Source: Calditrichia bacterium
Lineage (GTDB): Bacteria > Calditrichota > Calditrichia > RBG-13-44-9 > J042
DNA length: 6,816 nucleotides
Reading direction: 5' to 3'
Assembly (NCBI GenBank): GCA_030430345.1
Contig: JAUIFT010000146.1
Span: 1 to 6,816 of the forward strand
Shown here: piece by piece, positions 1-5,894 of the stretch
Layout of the letters: the number at the start of each line of letters is the position of its first letter
How positions within the stretch are numbered: position 1 is the stretch's first letter
The notes under the pieces: model-generated
The model's database searches: none
The model's input: only the letters and a program-made list of their open reading frames with translations
What the model was told of the DNA's origin: nothing
Position numbers and translations under genes: made by a program

Positions 1-245
1 TTGCGCCACTGAATGTAGATCGTCTCTTCTTTTGCGCTCCACCAAGCCACTTCTTCCAACCACAGAAAAAAGAAGTACGCGGTGTAGAAGTCCCAGACCC
101 CGGATTCTGAGCGCAGACCGTCGACCCAGCTTCTTTACTGCACAAAATTAATAAAAAGCCCAGTAACCACGGCTTTGCGTGGCCAAATACGGCACAAATT
201 TGCTTAAAAACGCTTTTCACGAAATTGATAAAAGTATACAAACCG
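1..245. other. Left-edge region without a supportable gene
   Basis: No start codon, ribosome binding site or recognisable domain supports a gene here. On the minus strand, a frame open from 134 to the window edge reads as an aromatic-rich peptide (it includes TAYFFFLWLEEVAWW). A TAA at 135-137 sits directly upstream and there is no start codon, so it could only be a gene fragment or chance. A second minus frame is also open from about 300 to the window edge, and a plus frame is open from 2 to about 145, so the stretch is simply poor in stop codons. It lies just downstream of the damaged 3' end of the hydrolase gene and may hold remnants of whatever disrupted that gene. This last point is inference. 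Confidence 0.4.
155..176 (-). terminator. Possible rho-independent terminator after the hydrolase gene
   Basis: Read on the minus strand, AAAGCC (171-176) can pair with GGCTTT (155-160) across a 10-nt loop, followed by a T/A-rich run (TTATTAATTTT). The position, about 70 bp past the hydrolase stop codon, suits a terminator. The stem is only 6 bp with three A-T pairs, and it overlaps a competing hairpin (CCACG 167-171 with CGTGG 178-182), so the call is weak. Confidence 0.3.
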
Positions 246-1310
246 TTACTGCAATTGTATGGGAAAAACCATCGTATGACCATGGATGCAAAAGGGAAAA
301 TCCATTATCATGGCAAAAATTATCAAAAAATCTATCATTTCAGCGAGGGATGCCTGGGTGAGAATCTGGCCGTCAAATAAAGCTGTTCCCCAATGAGCGA
401 TATCTTCCGCGGTAGAAAAAATGGCACCTGCTGCCCCGGCAGCGCTCCAGATAGCGGTGCGGGGAAAAGGAAAAATATCATCCAGTACTCCATTCCCGTC
501 TATATCTTCCCAGCCATGAGCCACTTCGCCGGAAACGATTTCTTCAACTTCAAAAAAAGTGCTATTGAGACCCAGCGGGTCAAAAAAACGATTGCGCAAC
601 TCAGCAGAGACTGCCGTTCCAGTCACCTGTTGGACGATCATCCCCAGTAAGATATAGTTCGTGTTGGAATAGGCCATGCTGGTGCCAGCAGGGAAATAAG
701 GTGCATTTACAAATGTTGAAATGAGTTCTTCCGGCGCCCATTGACGGCTTAAATCCGTTAACATGGCAGCTTCGAAGTCCGGATGTTCCTCATAATTGAA
801 GATGCCACTAGAGTGATTCAGAAGCTGCCGGATAGTAATACTGCCATCGATATTCGGGTAAGCGGGTAGCCACTGTCCTACAGAATCTTCCAGGGTCAGC
901 AGCCCATCTTCCGCCAAATCCAGCAACAGTGCTGCAACAAAATTCTTAGTAATGCTTCCGGCCGCAAAAACCATTTCCGGGTGAACAGAATCGCCAGCAA
1001 CAGGATCGGACATGCCGCTTACCCCCTGCCATTCTCCCTGGCCGGAAATTGTAACTGCCGCAGAAACGCCCATCAAAGAGAGGGCGCTAACACCTTCATC
1101 CAAAGCCGTCTGCAATGCTGAGGCAAGCGTGGAATCCACTTGAGATTTTCCAGGCTCTTTTTGCCGGCCAAGCAGGCAATCTTGCCAACCCTGGCATATT
1201 AAAAGCATCAGGGAAAGGATAATTATTCCCCTGTTGATTGATTTTAAGCGCTTTCTTTCAACTATCAGGTAAACATCGTTCGCCTTTGAAATTTTCCCGG
1301 TGCTATTCAT
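246..1310 (-). CDS. Serine hydrolase, beta-lactamase/class C PBP-like, probably C-terminally truncated
   Basis: This is a 354-residue protein of the serine beta-lactamase-like family (Pfam Beta-lactamase; relatives include class C beta-lactamases, EstB-type esterases and D-aminopeptidases). It starts at the ATG at 1308-1310 rather than the ATG 33 bp upstream, because AAGGAG (1317-1322) lies 6 nt before it. Residues about 29-47 form a hydrophobic segment after a basic stretch (RKRLKSINR), consistent with a signal peptide or anchor for periplasmic action. There is no good lipobox. The nucleophile motif SxxK is S119-I-T-K122, YxN is Y214-S-N216, and the conserved LLNHSSG and AGAAGAIFSTAED segments are present. 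Residues 269-278 (DIDGNGVLDD) resemble a calcium-binding EF-hand-like loop. After the SLAEMIDF segment (ending at residue 328), family resemblance stops and about 26 odd residues follow. The third motif (HxG/KTG) and the usual C-terminal 60-100 residues are missing. A frameshift or deletion is likely, so the gene may be a pseudogene. The substrate is unknown. Confidence 0.8.
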   Translation of the reverse strand: MNSTGKISKANDVYLIVERKRLKSINRGIIILSLMLLICQGWQDCLLGRQKEPGKSQVDSTLASALQTALDEGVSALSLMGVSAAVTISGQGEWQGVSGMSDPVAGDSVHPEMVFAAGSITKNFVAALLLDLAEDGLLTLEDSVGQWLPAYPNIDGSITIRQLLNHSSGIFNYEEHPDFEAAMLTDLSRQWAPEELISTFVNAPYFPAGTSMAYSNTNYILLGMIVQQVTGTAVSAELRNRFFDPLGLNSTFFEVEEIVSGEVAHGWEDIDGNGVLDDIFPFPRTAIWSAAGAAGAIFSTAEDIAHWGTALFDGQILTQASLAEMIDFLIIFAMIMDFPFCIHGHTMVFPIQLQ

Positions 1311-1316
1311 AATGAT

Positions 1317-1322
1317 CTCCTT
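1317..1322 (-). promoter_or_regulatory. Shine-Dalgarno site that decides the hydrolase start
   Basis: AAGGAG on the minus strand lies 6 nt before the ATG at 1308-1310. The upstream in-frame ATG at 1341-1343 has no comparable site, so the shorter protein (starting MNSTGK) is preferred. Confidence 0.7.
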
Positions 1323-1404
1323 AGTTATGTTTTGGTTGAACATTCTGACCGTTTAATGCCGTTCAGATTGCCGTCAATAAATGCTTAGGGAAAACATAAC
1401 TGTT

Positions 1405-1437
1405 CGGAGCGGAGGAGTCTCCCTTTCCGATAGGGAG
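1405..1437. repeat. Overlapping inverted repeats in the regulator-hydrolase gap
   Basis: CTCCCT (1419-1424) and AGGGAG (1432-1437) form a perfect 6-bp stem with a 7-nt loop. The left arm can instead pair with upstream bases: GGAG (1411-1414) with CTCC (1419-1422), extended by CGGA (1405-1408) with TCCG (1426-1429). The two folds exclude each other. No T-run follows on either strand, so a simple terminator is unlikely. The element lies about 95-130 bp upstream of the hydrolase start and could be a protein-binding site or part of its leader if transcription starts farther up. Confidence 0.35.
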
Positions 1438-1443
1438 TATTAA

Positions 1444-1459
1444 CAGGTTTATAAACCTG
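1444..1459. promoter_or_regulatory. Perfect 16-bp palindrome, possible operator or hairpin
   Basis: CAGGTTTATAAACCTG is identical to its own reverse complement. It lies 72 bp past the regulator stop and 134 bp upstream of the hydrolase start. As DNA it has the size and symmetry of a dimeric repressor site. As minus-strand RNA it would form a 6-bp stem with a TATA loop followed by TTAAT, a weak terminator for the regulator gene. The sequence does not separate these options. Confidence 0.4.
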
Positions 1460-1530
1460 AAAGTTCTTTAGCTAGATTTGATGTGCTGAAATGGGGAAGC
1501 GATAAGGAAATTCTGAAGTAGGTGGTCGAC

Positions 1531-2655
1531 TTATGAGAGATTCGCTTTCTTGTATGCTGTCGGGGACATACCGGTATGTTTTTTAAAGGCAGTATTAAAT
1601 GCGGATAAAGAGTTGAACCCAACCTCATAGGCGAGTTCCAGCATTGTATACTTCTGTGAATCCGGCGCCAGTAATTTTTGTTTAGCAAACTCAACCCGAT
1701 GTTCATTGATATAATTAAAAAAAGTGCGGTTCAAACGTTCATTCAGTACCTGCGATAAATGGTGCGTAGAAATCCGAAGCATACCGGCTAACTTCGGAAG
1801 GCTGAGGGTACTATCGGCAAAAGTTCTTTCAACTTCCATCAAGTGAGCTAATTTTTTTAAAATCTTATTTGCCATCTCGTCAGTTAGCACGGATTTCTGA
1901 TATTTTTTTGAGTCCGATGAAAATTCGCTTGTTGTAAAAATTTCTGACTGCCGAATGCCCATGAAACCCATACCATAGACTACCACGGTTAAAAAGAACG
2001 GGGTGAGATAATCGTCTATCATACTGAGCGAGGGTAAAACATCTAAAATTGTAGATAGAATGGCGATACTAAATAAGGTAAGCAGTAAGTTTTTGAACCA
2101 GCGGATATTTTGGACGATTCTGGCAGATAAAGTATGCTTCTTTTGACGAAGTGCATTTTTCACTATTCTATAGCAAATGTAAAGATAGGTGACGACATAG
2201 AGATTTGATGTTATGGTTAAGTAGTAATAAAAATTGGATGATACCGTTCCAGCCAGTATCTCCCGGTAACCCGCCTGCTTTAACGTTATGGGGAGAAAAA
2301 ATTTTTCAGACTCCAGCAAAAAAACTAAAATAAACGGAATAAAATGCCAGAGATGTTTCCTGGTAAATTCAAATTTCGGTGCTGTCAAAGCTTTTACATA
2401 TAAGAATAACGGTGGGGTTATCAGGTAATCGATCGGATATGTAACACCCCATAAATGTGGAAAAATTTGATGATACCCGGTGTCAATAATCACCAGGTCA
2501 ATAATGAAGACCGCCAGTACAATGAGAAAGCATCCTAAAAAACGGTTTGCTGTTCGATTATCATTGTCGATGCTGAATAATGCCAATGCCATTAAAATGC
2601 ATTGAACTACGCCGAGAGTATTGATTACCGCAAAGAAATTTAGTGATGGTTCCAT
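1531..2655 (-). CDS. AraC-family transcriptional regulator with N-terminal 7-helix membrane domain
   Basis: This is a 374-residue protein with an integral-membrane sensor half and a cytoplasmic DNA-binding half. Hydrophobic segments lie near residues 6-27, 38-58, 70-90, 103-114, 143-164, 187-207 and 218-234, giving about seven membrane spans. A charged linker (about 240-280) follows. The C-terminal AraC/XylS domain (about 284-371) has a first helix-turn-helix around LPKLAGMLRISTHHLSQVLN and a second in the signature region 339-370, with LAYEVGFNSLSAFNTAFKKH and the closing GMSPTAYKK. All core positions of the AraC signature are conserved. The start is taken as the first ATG, because it lies just before the first membrane span; no Shine-Dalgarno site precedes it. 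Proteins of this build are common in Bacteroidota and related groups and are thought to sense a signal in or across the membrane, but the ligand is unknown. The gene diverges from the molybdenum hydroxylase operon, with 281 bp between them, and is followed on the same strand by the hydrolase. Control of either neighbour is inference. Confidence 0.9.
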   Translation of the reverse strand: MEPSLNFFAVINTLGVVQCILMALALFSIDNDNRTANRFLGCFLIVLAVFIIDLVIIDTGYHQIFPHLWGVTYPIDYLITPPLFLYVKALTAPKFEFTRKHLWHFIPFILVFLLESEKFFLPITLKQAGYREILAGTVSSNFYYYLTITSNLYVVTYLYICYRIVKNALRQKKHTLSARIVQNIRWFKNLLLTLFSIAILSTILDVLPSLSMIDDYLTPFFLTVVVYGMGFMGIRQSEIFTTSEFSSDSKKYQKSVLTDEMANKILKKLAHLMEVERTFADSTLSLPKLAGMLRISTHHLSQVLNERLNRTFFNYINEHRVEFAKQKLLAPDSQKYTMLELAYEVGFNSLSAFNTAFKKHTGMSPTAYKKANLS

Positions 2656-2684
2656 TTTGTCTGATTTTAAAATGATTAATGTAC

Positions 2685-2694
2685 TGATCGATCA
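2685..2694. promoter_or_regulatory. 10-bp palindrome upstream of the regulator gene
   Basis: TGATCGATCA is a perfect palindrome 29 bp upstream of the regulator start, close to where its promoter or leader should lie. An AT-only palindrome, ATTTTAAAAT (2664-2673), lies between it and the start codon. Autoregulation is possible, but a palindrome this short can occur by chance. Confidence 0.25.
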
Positions 2695-2802
2695 AAATTA
2701 TTGAAGCTGTCATAAATATCCAAGCGCATATTGGATAAGTGGCAATTCCTTGATGGTTCGGTAAAGTGGTCAACGGCAAAGGCAGCAAAAATTGCCTACC
2801 CC

Positions 2803-2817
2803 GGGAAGAATTTTCCC
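2803..2817. promoter_or_regulatory. Inverted repeat abutting the -35 box, possible operator
   Basis: GGGAA (2803-2807) and TTCCC (2813-2817) are perfect inverted arms around the spacer GAATT. The right arm ends exactly where the candidate -35 box of the operon promoter begins (2818). A factor bound here could touch or block RNA polymerase. AraC proteins usually bind direct rather than inverted sites, so the binder, if any, is not clear. Confidence 0.35.
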
Positions 2818-2846
2818 TTGCTAACTATCAAAAAAATTAATATGAT
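2818..2846 (+). promoter_or_regulatory. Candidate sigma70-like promoter of the molybdenum hydroxylase operon
   Basis: TTGCTA (2818-2823, 4 of 6 matches to TTGACA) and TATGAT (2841-2846, 5 of 6 to TATAAT) are separated by exactly 17 bp of AT-rich sequence. A transcript would begin near 2853 and leave a leader of about 85 nt before the GTG start. If the host belongs to Bacteroidota the consensus would differ, which lowers confidence. Confidence 0.4.
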
Positions 2847-2936
2847 AATATTTCTCACATTATTGACGTACCCGGATCAATTATCATGCATTAAATCCCA
2901 AATGCCTTATCAATTATAAACTGAAAGATTTTTGCT

Positions 2937-3446
2937 GTGAATACTGAAACGACAACCCCGGTTTCAAATCAAGTATCTGTTTCTATCACTGTTAATGGAA
3001 AAACCTATCAGCGGCATATCGATCCGCGTCTGCTGCTTAGCGACTTTTTACGACATGAGCTGGAATTAACCGGCACACACGTGGGCTGTGAGCATGGTGT
3101 CTGTGGCGCCTGCACCGTTTTGCTTGATGATAAGGCTGTTCGCTCCTGCATTATCTTTGCTGTACAGCTTGATGGACAGTCATTGATAACGGTCGAAGGC
3201 CTGACGCCGGACGGTGACCGCAATCAGTTGCATCCGCTGCAGGCAGCATTTAAAGAGGCGCATGGTCTGCAATGCGGATTTTGCACACCGGGCATTTTGA
3301 TGACACTGATACCGTACCTGGCAGAAAATCCTCAACCGAATGAACAGGAAATTCGGGAAGCATTGTCAGGGAACCTTTGCCGCTGTACCGGCTATCATAA
3401 CATTGTTAAAGCGGTGCAGCATTATGTGGAGAATAAAGGTGATTAG
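2937..3446 (+). CDS. Molybdenum hydroxylase small subunit, [2Fe-2S] protein (CoxS-type, form II)
   Basis: This 169-residue iron-sulfur subunit carries electrons from the molybdenum site to FAD. The N-terminal plant-type ferredoxin domain binds one cluster through C51, C56, C59 and C71 ([12 protein letters not shown]…C). The C-terminal helical [2Fe-2S]-binding domain binds the second through C113, C116, C148 and C150 (QCGFCTPG and [11 protein letters not shown]). All eight ligands are present and the length is usual for the family (about 150-175). The start is GTG: an in-frame TGA at 2922-2924 rules out anything farther upstream and no ATG occurs before the first domain. The ribosome site is poor (GAAAGA about 10 nt before). 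There is no signal peptide, so the protein should be cytoplasmic. It is the first gene of the operon, 70 bp before the large-subunit gene. Confidence 0.95.
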   Translation: MNTETTTPVSNQVSVSITVNGKTYQRHIDPRLLLSDFLRHELELTGTHVGCEHGVCGACTVLLDDKAVRSCIIFAVQLDGQSLITVEGLTPDGDRNQLHPLQAAFKEAHGLQCGFCTPGILMTLIPYLAENPQPNEQEIREALSGNLCRCTGYHNIVKAVQHYVENKGD

Positions 3447-3507
3447 CGGGTTAGTAGTGGCTTTATATTTCCTATCTCCCTAAACCTTATAAAAAAACAG
3501 TCAATCC

Positions 3508-3511
3508 GGAG
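3508..3511 (+). promoter_or_regulatory. Ribosome binding site of the large-subunit gene
   Basis: GGAG lies 5 nt before the ATG at 3517. The 70-bp gap after the small-subunit stop is AT-rich (including an A7 run at 3491-3497), so the large subunit has its own initiation site and is not translationally coupled by overlap. Confidence 0.6.
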
Positions 3512-3516
3512 CACTT

Positions 3517-5850
3517 ATGGAAACCCGCTATCTAGGAAAACCTTTACGCCGCAATGAAGATGCCCGCTTACTGACCGGGCAGGCATTGTTTGTTGATGAT
3601 GTCCATATTCCCGATATGCTGCATGCCGCATTTTTGCGCAGCGACCTTGCCCATGCCAAGATCATCAGTATCGATGTTTCCGAAGCGCGGAAACGCCCGG
3701 GAGTTGTTGCCGTTTATACCGCGGAAGATCTTGGCGTGTACTGGCAGCCGGGCCCTTTGCTGGTGCCGCCCCCCCCGATAAAAAACATCGTTTTTAACGA
3801 GTGCACCCAGGTGCCCCTGGCAAAAGATAAGGTGCGGCATTGCGGCGAACCGCTGGCGGTGGTAGTGGCGAAAAACCGCTATATCGCCGAAGATGCGCTG
3901 GATGATATCGTGGTTGAAATGACATCGATCGATGCAGTGGTAGATTTGGAAACAGCGCTGGATGCGGATACGCCCCTGATTCATGATCAGCTTGATTCTA
4001 ACCTCTGCGCCCATGTGGTTCAGGAAAAAGGGGATTACGCCAAAGCGGCAGCAAAAGCCCATAAAGTGATCCGCCGGAAATTCTGGTATGATCGCGGCGT
4101 GGCGGCAGCGATGGAAAACCGTGGTATTGTCGCCAATTGGGATCATCGTAGCCAGCAATTGACAATCTGGGATACCACCCAGGCACCAATCCCGATTCGC
4201 AATGGCCTCGCCGGTATGCTAGGCTTATCAGAATCCCAGGTGCAGGTGGTTGCCCCCTTTCTTGGGGGAGGGTTCGGCCCGAAGATTATGATGTTTTACC
4301 CGGAAGAAGTTGTGCTGCCCTGGATTGCCATTCAGTTGAACTGTGCAGTGAAGTGGATTGAGGATCGTAGCGAAAACTTTTTTGCCACCACCCATGAGCG
4401 CGGACAATGGCACGAATCGGAAATCGCTGTAGACGCTGATGGAAAAGTGCTCGGCGTAAAGGATGTTTTTATCCATGATGCCGGCGCCTATGATCCTTAT
4501 GGTCTGACGGTGCCAATCAATAGCCAATGTACCCTCCTGGGACCTTATGAAATCCCCAACTATTACAGCGAGTTTAAGGCGGTTTTTACCAACAAGCCGA
4601 TTGTTACGCCCTATCGCGGCGCCGGTCGCCAGCATGGCGTTTTCGTAATGGAGCGGCTGCTCGATTTTGCCGCGAAAGAGCTGGGGATTGATCGGGTGGA
4701 AATCCGCCAACGAAATTATATTCCCGCAGACGCCTTCCCTTATAATAACGAAATAATTTACCAGGATTTTGCCCCGTTAATTTATGACAGCGGTAATTAT
4801 ACCCCGGCGCTGGAAAGAGCGGCGGAGATGATCGGCTTTTATCATTTTCTCGATAAGGAAAAAGAAAAGTACCGGAAAGAAGGCCGTTGTGTCGGATTGG
4901 GGATCGTTTCTTACGTGGAAGGCACGGGCATTGGCCCTTACGAAGGTGCGCGGGTGACAGTAGAAGCAAGTGGCAAAGTAAGTCTGGTAACTGGTGTGGG
5001 CACCCAGGGACAGGGGCACTATACAGCTTTCGCCCAGGTTGTCGCGGAGCAGATCGGGGTTGATATCAAAGATATTCGCGTCGAAACCGGCGATACCCGG
5101 AAGTTCCACTGGGGCACCGGTACTTTTGCCAGTCGCGGTGCGGTGGTCGCTGGTAATGCCTGTCATGCTGCGGCCGTGGCGGTGCGGAAGAAAATATTGA
5201 AGATGGCCAGCAATATTCTGGAAGTTGCTGAAGATGACCTGTTGCTGGAAAATGGGCAGGTTCAGGTAAAAGGGGTGCCGCAAAGTGCGATCAAGTTGGG
5301 AGATCTGGCCGTGCAGGCCAATCCGCTTCGTGGGGCAGTGCAGCCGGGCACTGAGCCAGGGTTGGAGGCCGTTGCTTATTTTGGCCCGGAAAGAGGGGCG
5401 ACTGCCAGCGGCGTGCATGCTATGCTGCTGGAAATTGACCGGGAAACCATGATGGTAGATATCAAGCGTTATATCGTGGTGCACGATTGCGGTACCGTAA
5501 TCAACCCGATGATTTTGGAAGGGCAGATTCAAGGCGGGGTTGCCCAGGGGATTGGCAATGCTTTCTATGAAGAACTTCACTTCAGCGATAATGGTGAATT
5601 GGTGAATGCTTCTTTTATGGATTATCTCTTGCCAACCGCGCTGGATGTGCCTCCGATTGAAACCGATCATATTGAGACGCCCTCACCGTTAAATCCGCTC
5701 GGGGTTAAAGGCGCCGGAGAGGCCGGTGCAATTCCCACCGGCGCACTCTTTGCCCAGGCGATCGAAGATGCATTGTCCGATCTCGATTTGGAAATTCTGG
5801 AAATTCCCCTCAGCCCAAATCGCCTGTTTGAGATTGTCGGAAAGAAATGA
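3517..5850 (+). CDS. Molybdenum hydroxylase large subunit, molybdopterin-binding (CoxL-type, form II)
   Basis: This is the 777-residue catalytic subunit of the xanthine oxidase/aerobic CO dehydrogenase family. It binds the molybdopterin (probably cytosine dinucleotide) cofactor and hydroxylates the substrate with oxygen from water. The N-terminal aldehyde oxidase a/b hammerhead domain spans roughly residues 18-125 (GKPLRRNEDARLLTG lies at its entry). The Mo-binding domains follow. Visible motifs are GGGFGPK (250-256), the active-site loop PYRGAGR (365-371), GTQGQGH (495-501), the FASRGAVVAGNA segment, and GVKGAGEAG with the catalytic glutamate E735. The loop lacks the Cys of true CO dehydrogenase (YRCSFR) and fits the form II type (YRGAGR), so CO oxidation is unlikely to be the main role. 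An aldehyde, N-heterocycle or other small organic substrate is possible. Length is normal (about 760-810) and I see no damage. There is no signal peptide, so it should be cytoplasmic. Confidence is high for the family and low for the substrate. Confidence 0.95.
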   Translation: METRYLGKPLRRNEDARLLTGQALFVDDVHIPDMLHAAFLRSDLAHAKIISIDVSEARKRPGVVAVYTAEDLGVYWQPGPLLVPPPPIKNIVFNECTQVPLAKDKVRHCGEPLAVVVAKNRYIAEDALDDIVVEMTSIDAVVDLETALDADTPLIHDQLDSNLCAHVVQEKGDYAKAAAKAHKVIRRKFWYDRGVAAAMENRGIVANWDHRSQQLTIWDTTQAPIPIRNGLAGMLGLSESQVQVVAPFLGGGFGPKIMMFYPEEVVLPWIAIQLNCAVKWIEDRSENFFATTHERGQWHESEIAVDADGKVLGVKDVFIHDAGAYDPYGLTVPINSQCTLLGPYEIPNYYSEFKAVFTNKPIVTPYRGAGRQHGVFVMERLLDFAAKELGIDRVEIRQRNYIPADAFPYNNEIIYQDFAPLIYDSGNYTPALERAAEMIGFYHFLDKEKEKYRKEGRCVGLGIVSYVEGTGIGPYEGARVTVEASGKVSLVTGVGTQGQGHYTAFAQVVAEQIGVDIKDIRVETGDTRKFHWGTGTFASRGAVVAGNACHAAAVAVRKKILKMASNILEVAEDDLLLENGQVQVKGVPQSAIKLGDLAVQANPLRGAVQPGTEPGLEAVAYFGPERGATASGVHAMLLEIDRETMMVDIKRYIVVHDCGTVINPMILEGQIQGGVAQGIGNAFYEELHFSDNGELVNASFMDYLLPTALDVPPIETDHIETPSPLNPLGVKGAGEAGAIPTGALFAQAIEDALSDLDLEILEIPLSPNRLFEIVGKK

Positions 5851-5860
5851 GAAAATGAGC

Positions 5861-5885
5861 AACTCTGAACTTTAAACTCTGAACT
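5861..5885 (+). repeat. Tandem 11-bp direct repeat between large- and medium-subunit genes
   Basis: AACTCTGAACT occurs at 5861-5871 and again at 5875-5885, separated by TTA (14-bp period). The two copies fill most of the 44-bp gap before the medium-subunit gene, whose ribosome site (GGAAAAG, 5886-5892) starts directly after the second copy. The function is unknown; it may be a slippage duplication. Confidence 0.6.
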
Positions 5886-5894
5886 GGAAAAGAC

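Larger units (their letters stand above)
2656..2936. promoter_or_regulatory. Divergent intergenic control region
   Basis: This AT-rich gap separates the minus-strand regulator from the plus-strand operon. Besides the separately listed promoter, inverted repeat and palindrome, it holds a loose inverted repeat, GGCAA (2775-2779) with TTGCC (2792-2796). I see no small gene with a start and ribosome site here. Because it serves two divergent transcripts, it is the natural place for regulator binding. Confidence 0.5.

Noticed and set aside
179..361. Plus-strand 60-codon open frame over the hydrolase 3' end
   Set aside because: It has no ribosome site or recognisable motif, and overlaps antisense to the hydrolase gene.
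1311..1343. Longer hydrolase start at 1343 (MFNQN…)
   Set aside because: The in-frame ATG at 1308-1310 has a strong AAGGAG 6 nt upstream; the upper ATG has none.
1345..1377. Promoter for the hydrolase with -35 TTGACG on the minus strand (1372-1377)
   Set aside because: No acceptable -10 box lies at 16-18 bp (best is TAAACG, 3 of 6 matches), so it is not listed as a feature.
2862..2892. Second promoter with TTGACG near 2863 upstream of the operon
   Set aside because: The -35 match is good, but no -10 box occurs at a normal distance; the 2818-2846 pair is better.
3568..4158. Long minus-strand open frame inside the large-subunit gene
   Set aside because: It is antisense to a clearly conserved coding region, with no ribosome site or domain. 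The same holds for the antisense frames at 4228-4710, 4777-5670 and 6072-6707.
3517..5850. Annotation as true aerobic CO dehydrogenase (form I CoxL)
   Set aside because: The active-site loop is YRGAGR without the Cys that bridges Mo and Cu, and the gene order is S-L-M rather than M-S-L.
5855..5875. Six-codon ATG…TAA frame (MSNSEL) between large- and medium-subunit genes
   Set aside because: It has no ribosome site, is too short, and arises from the direct repeat.
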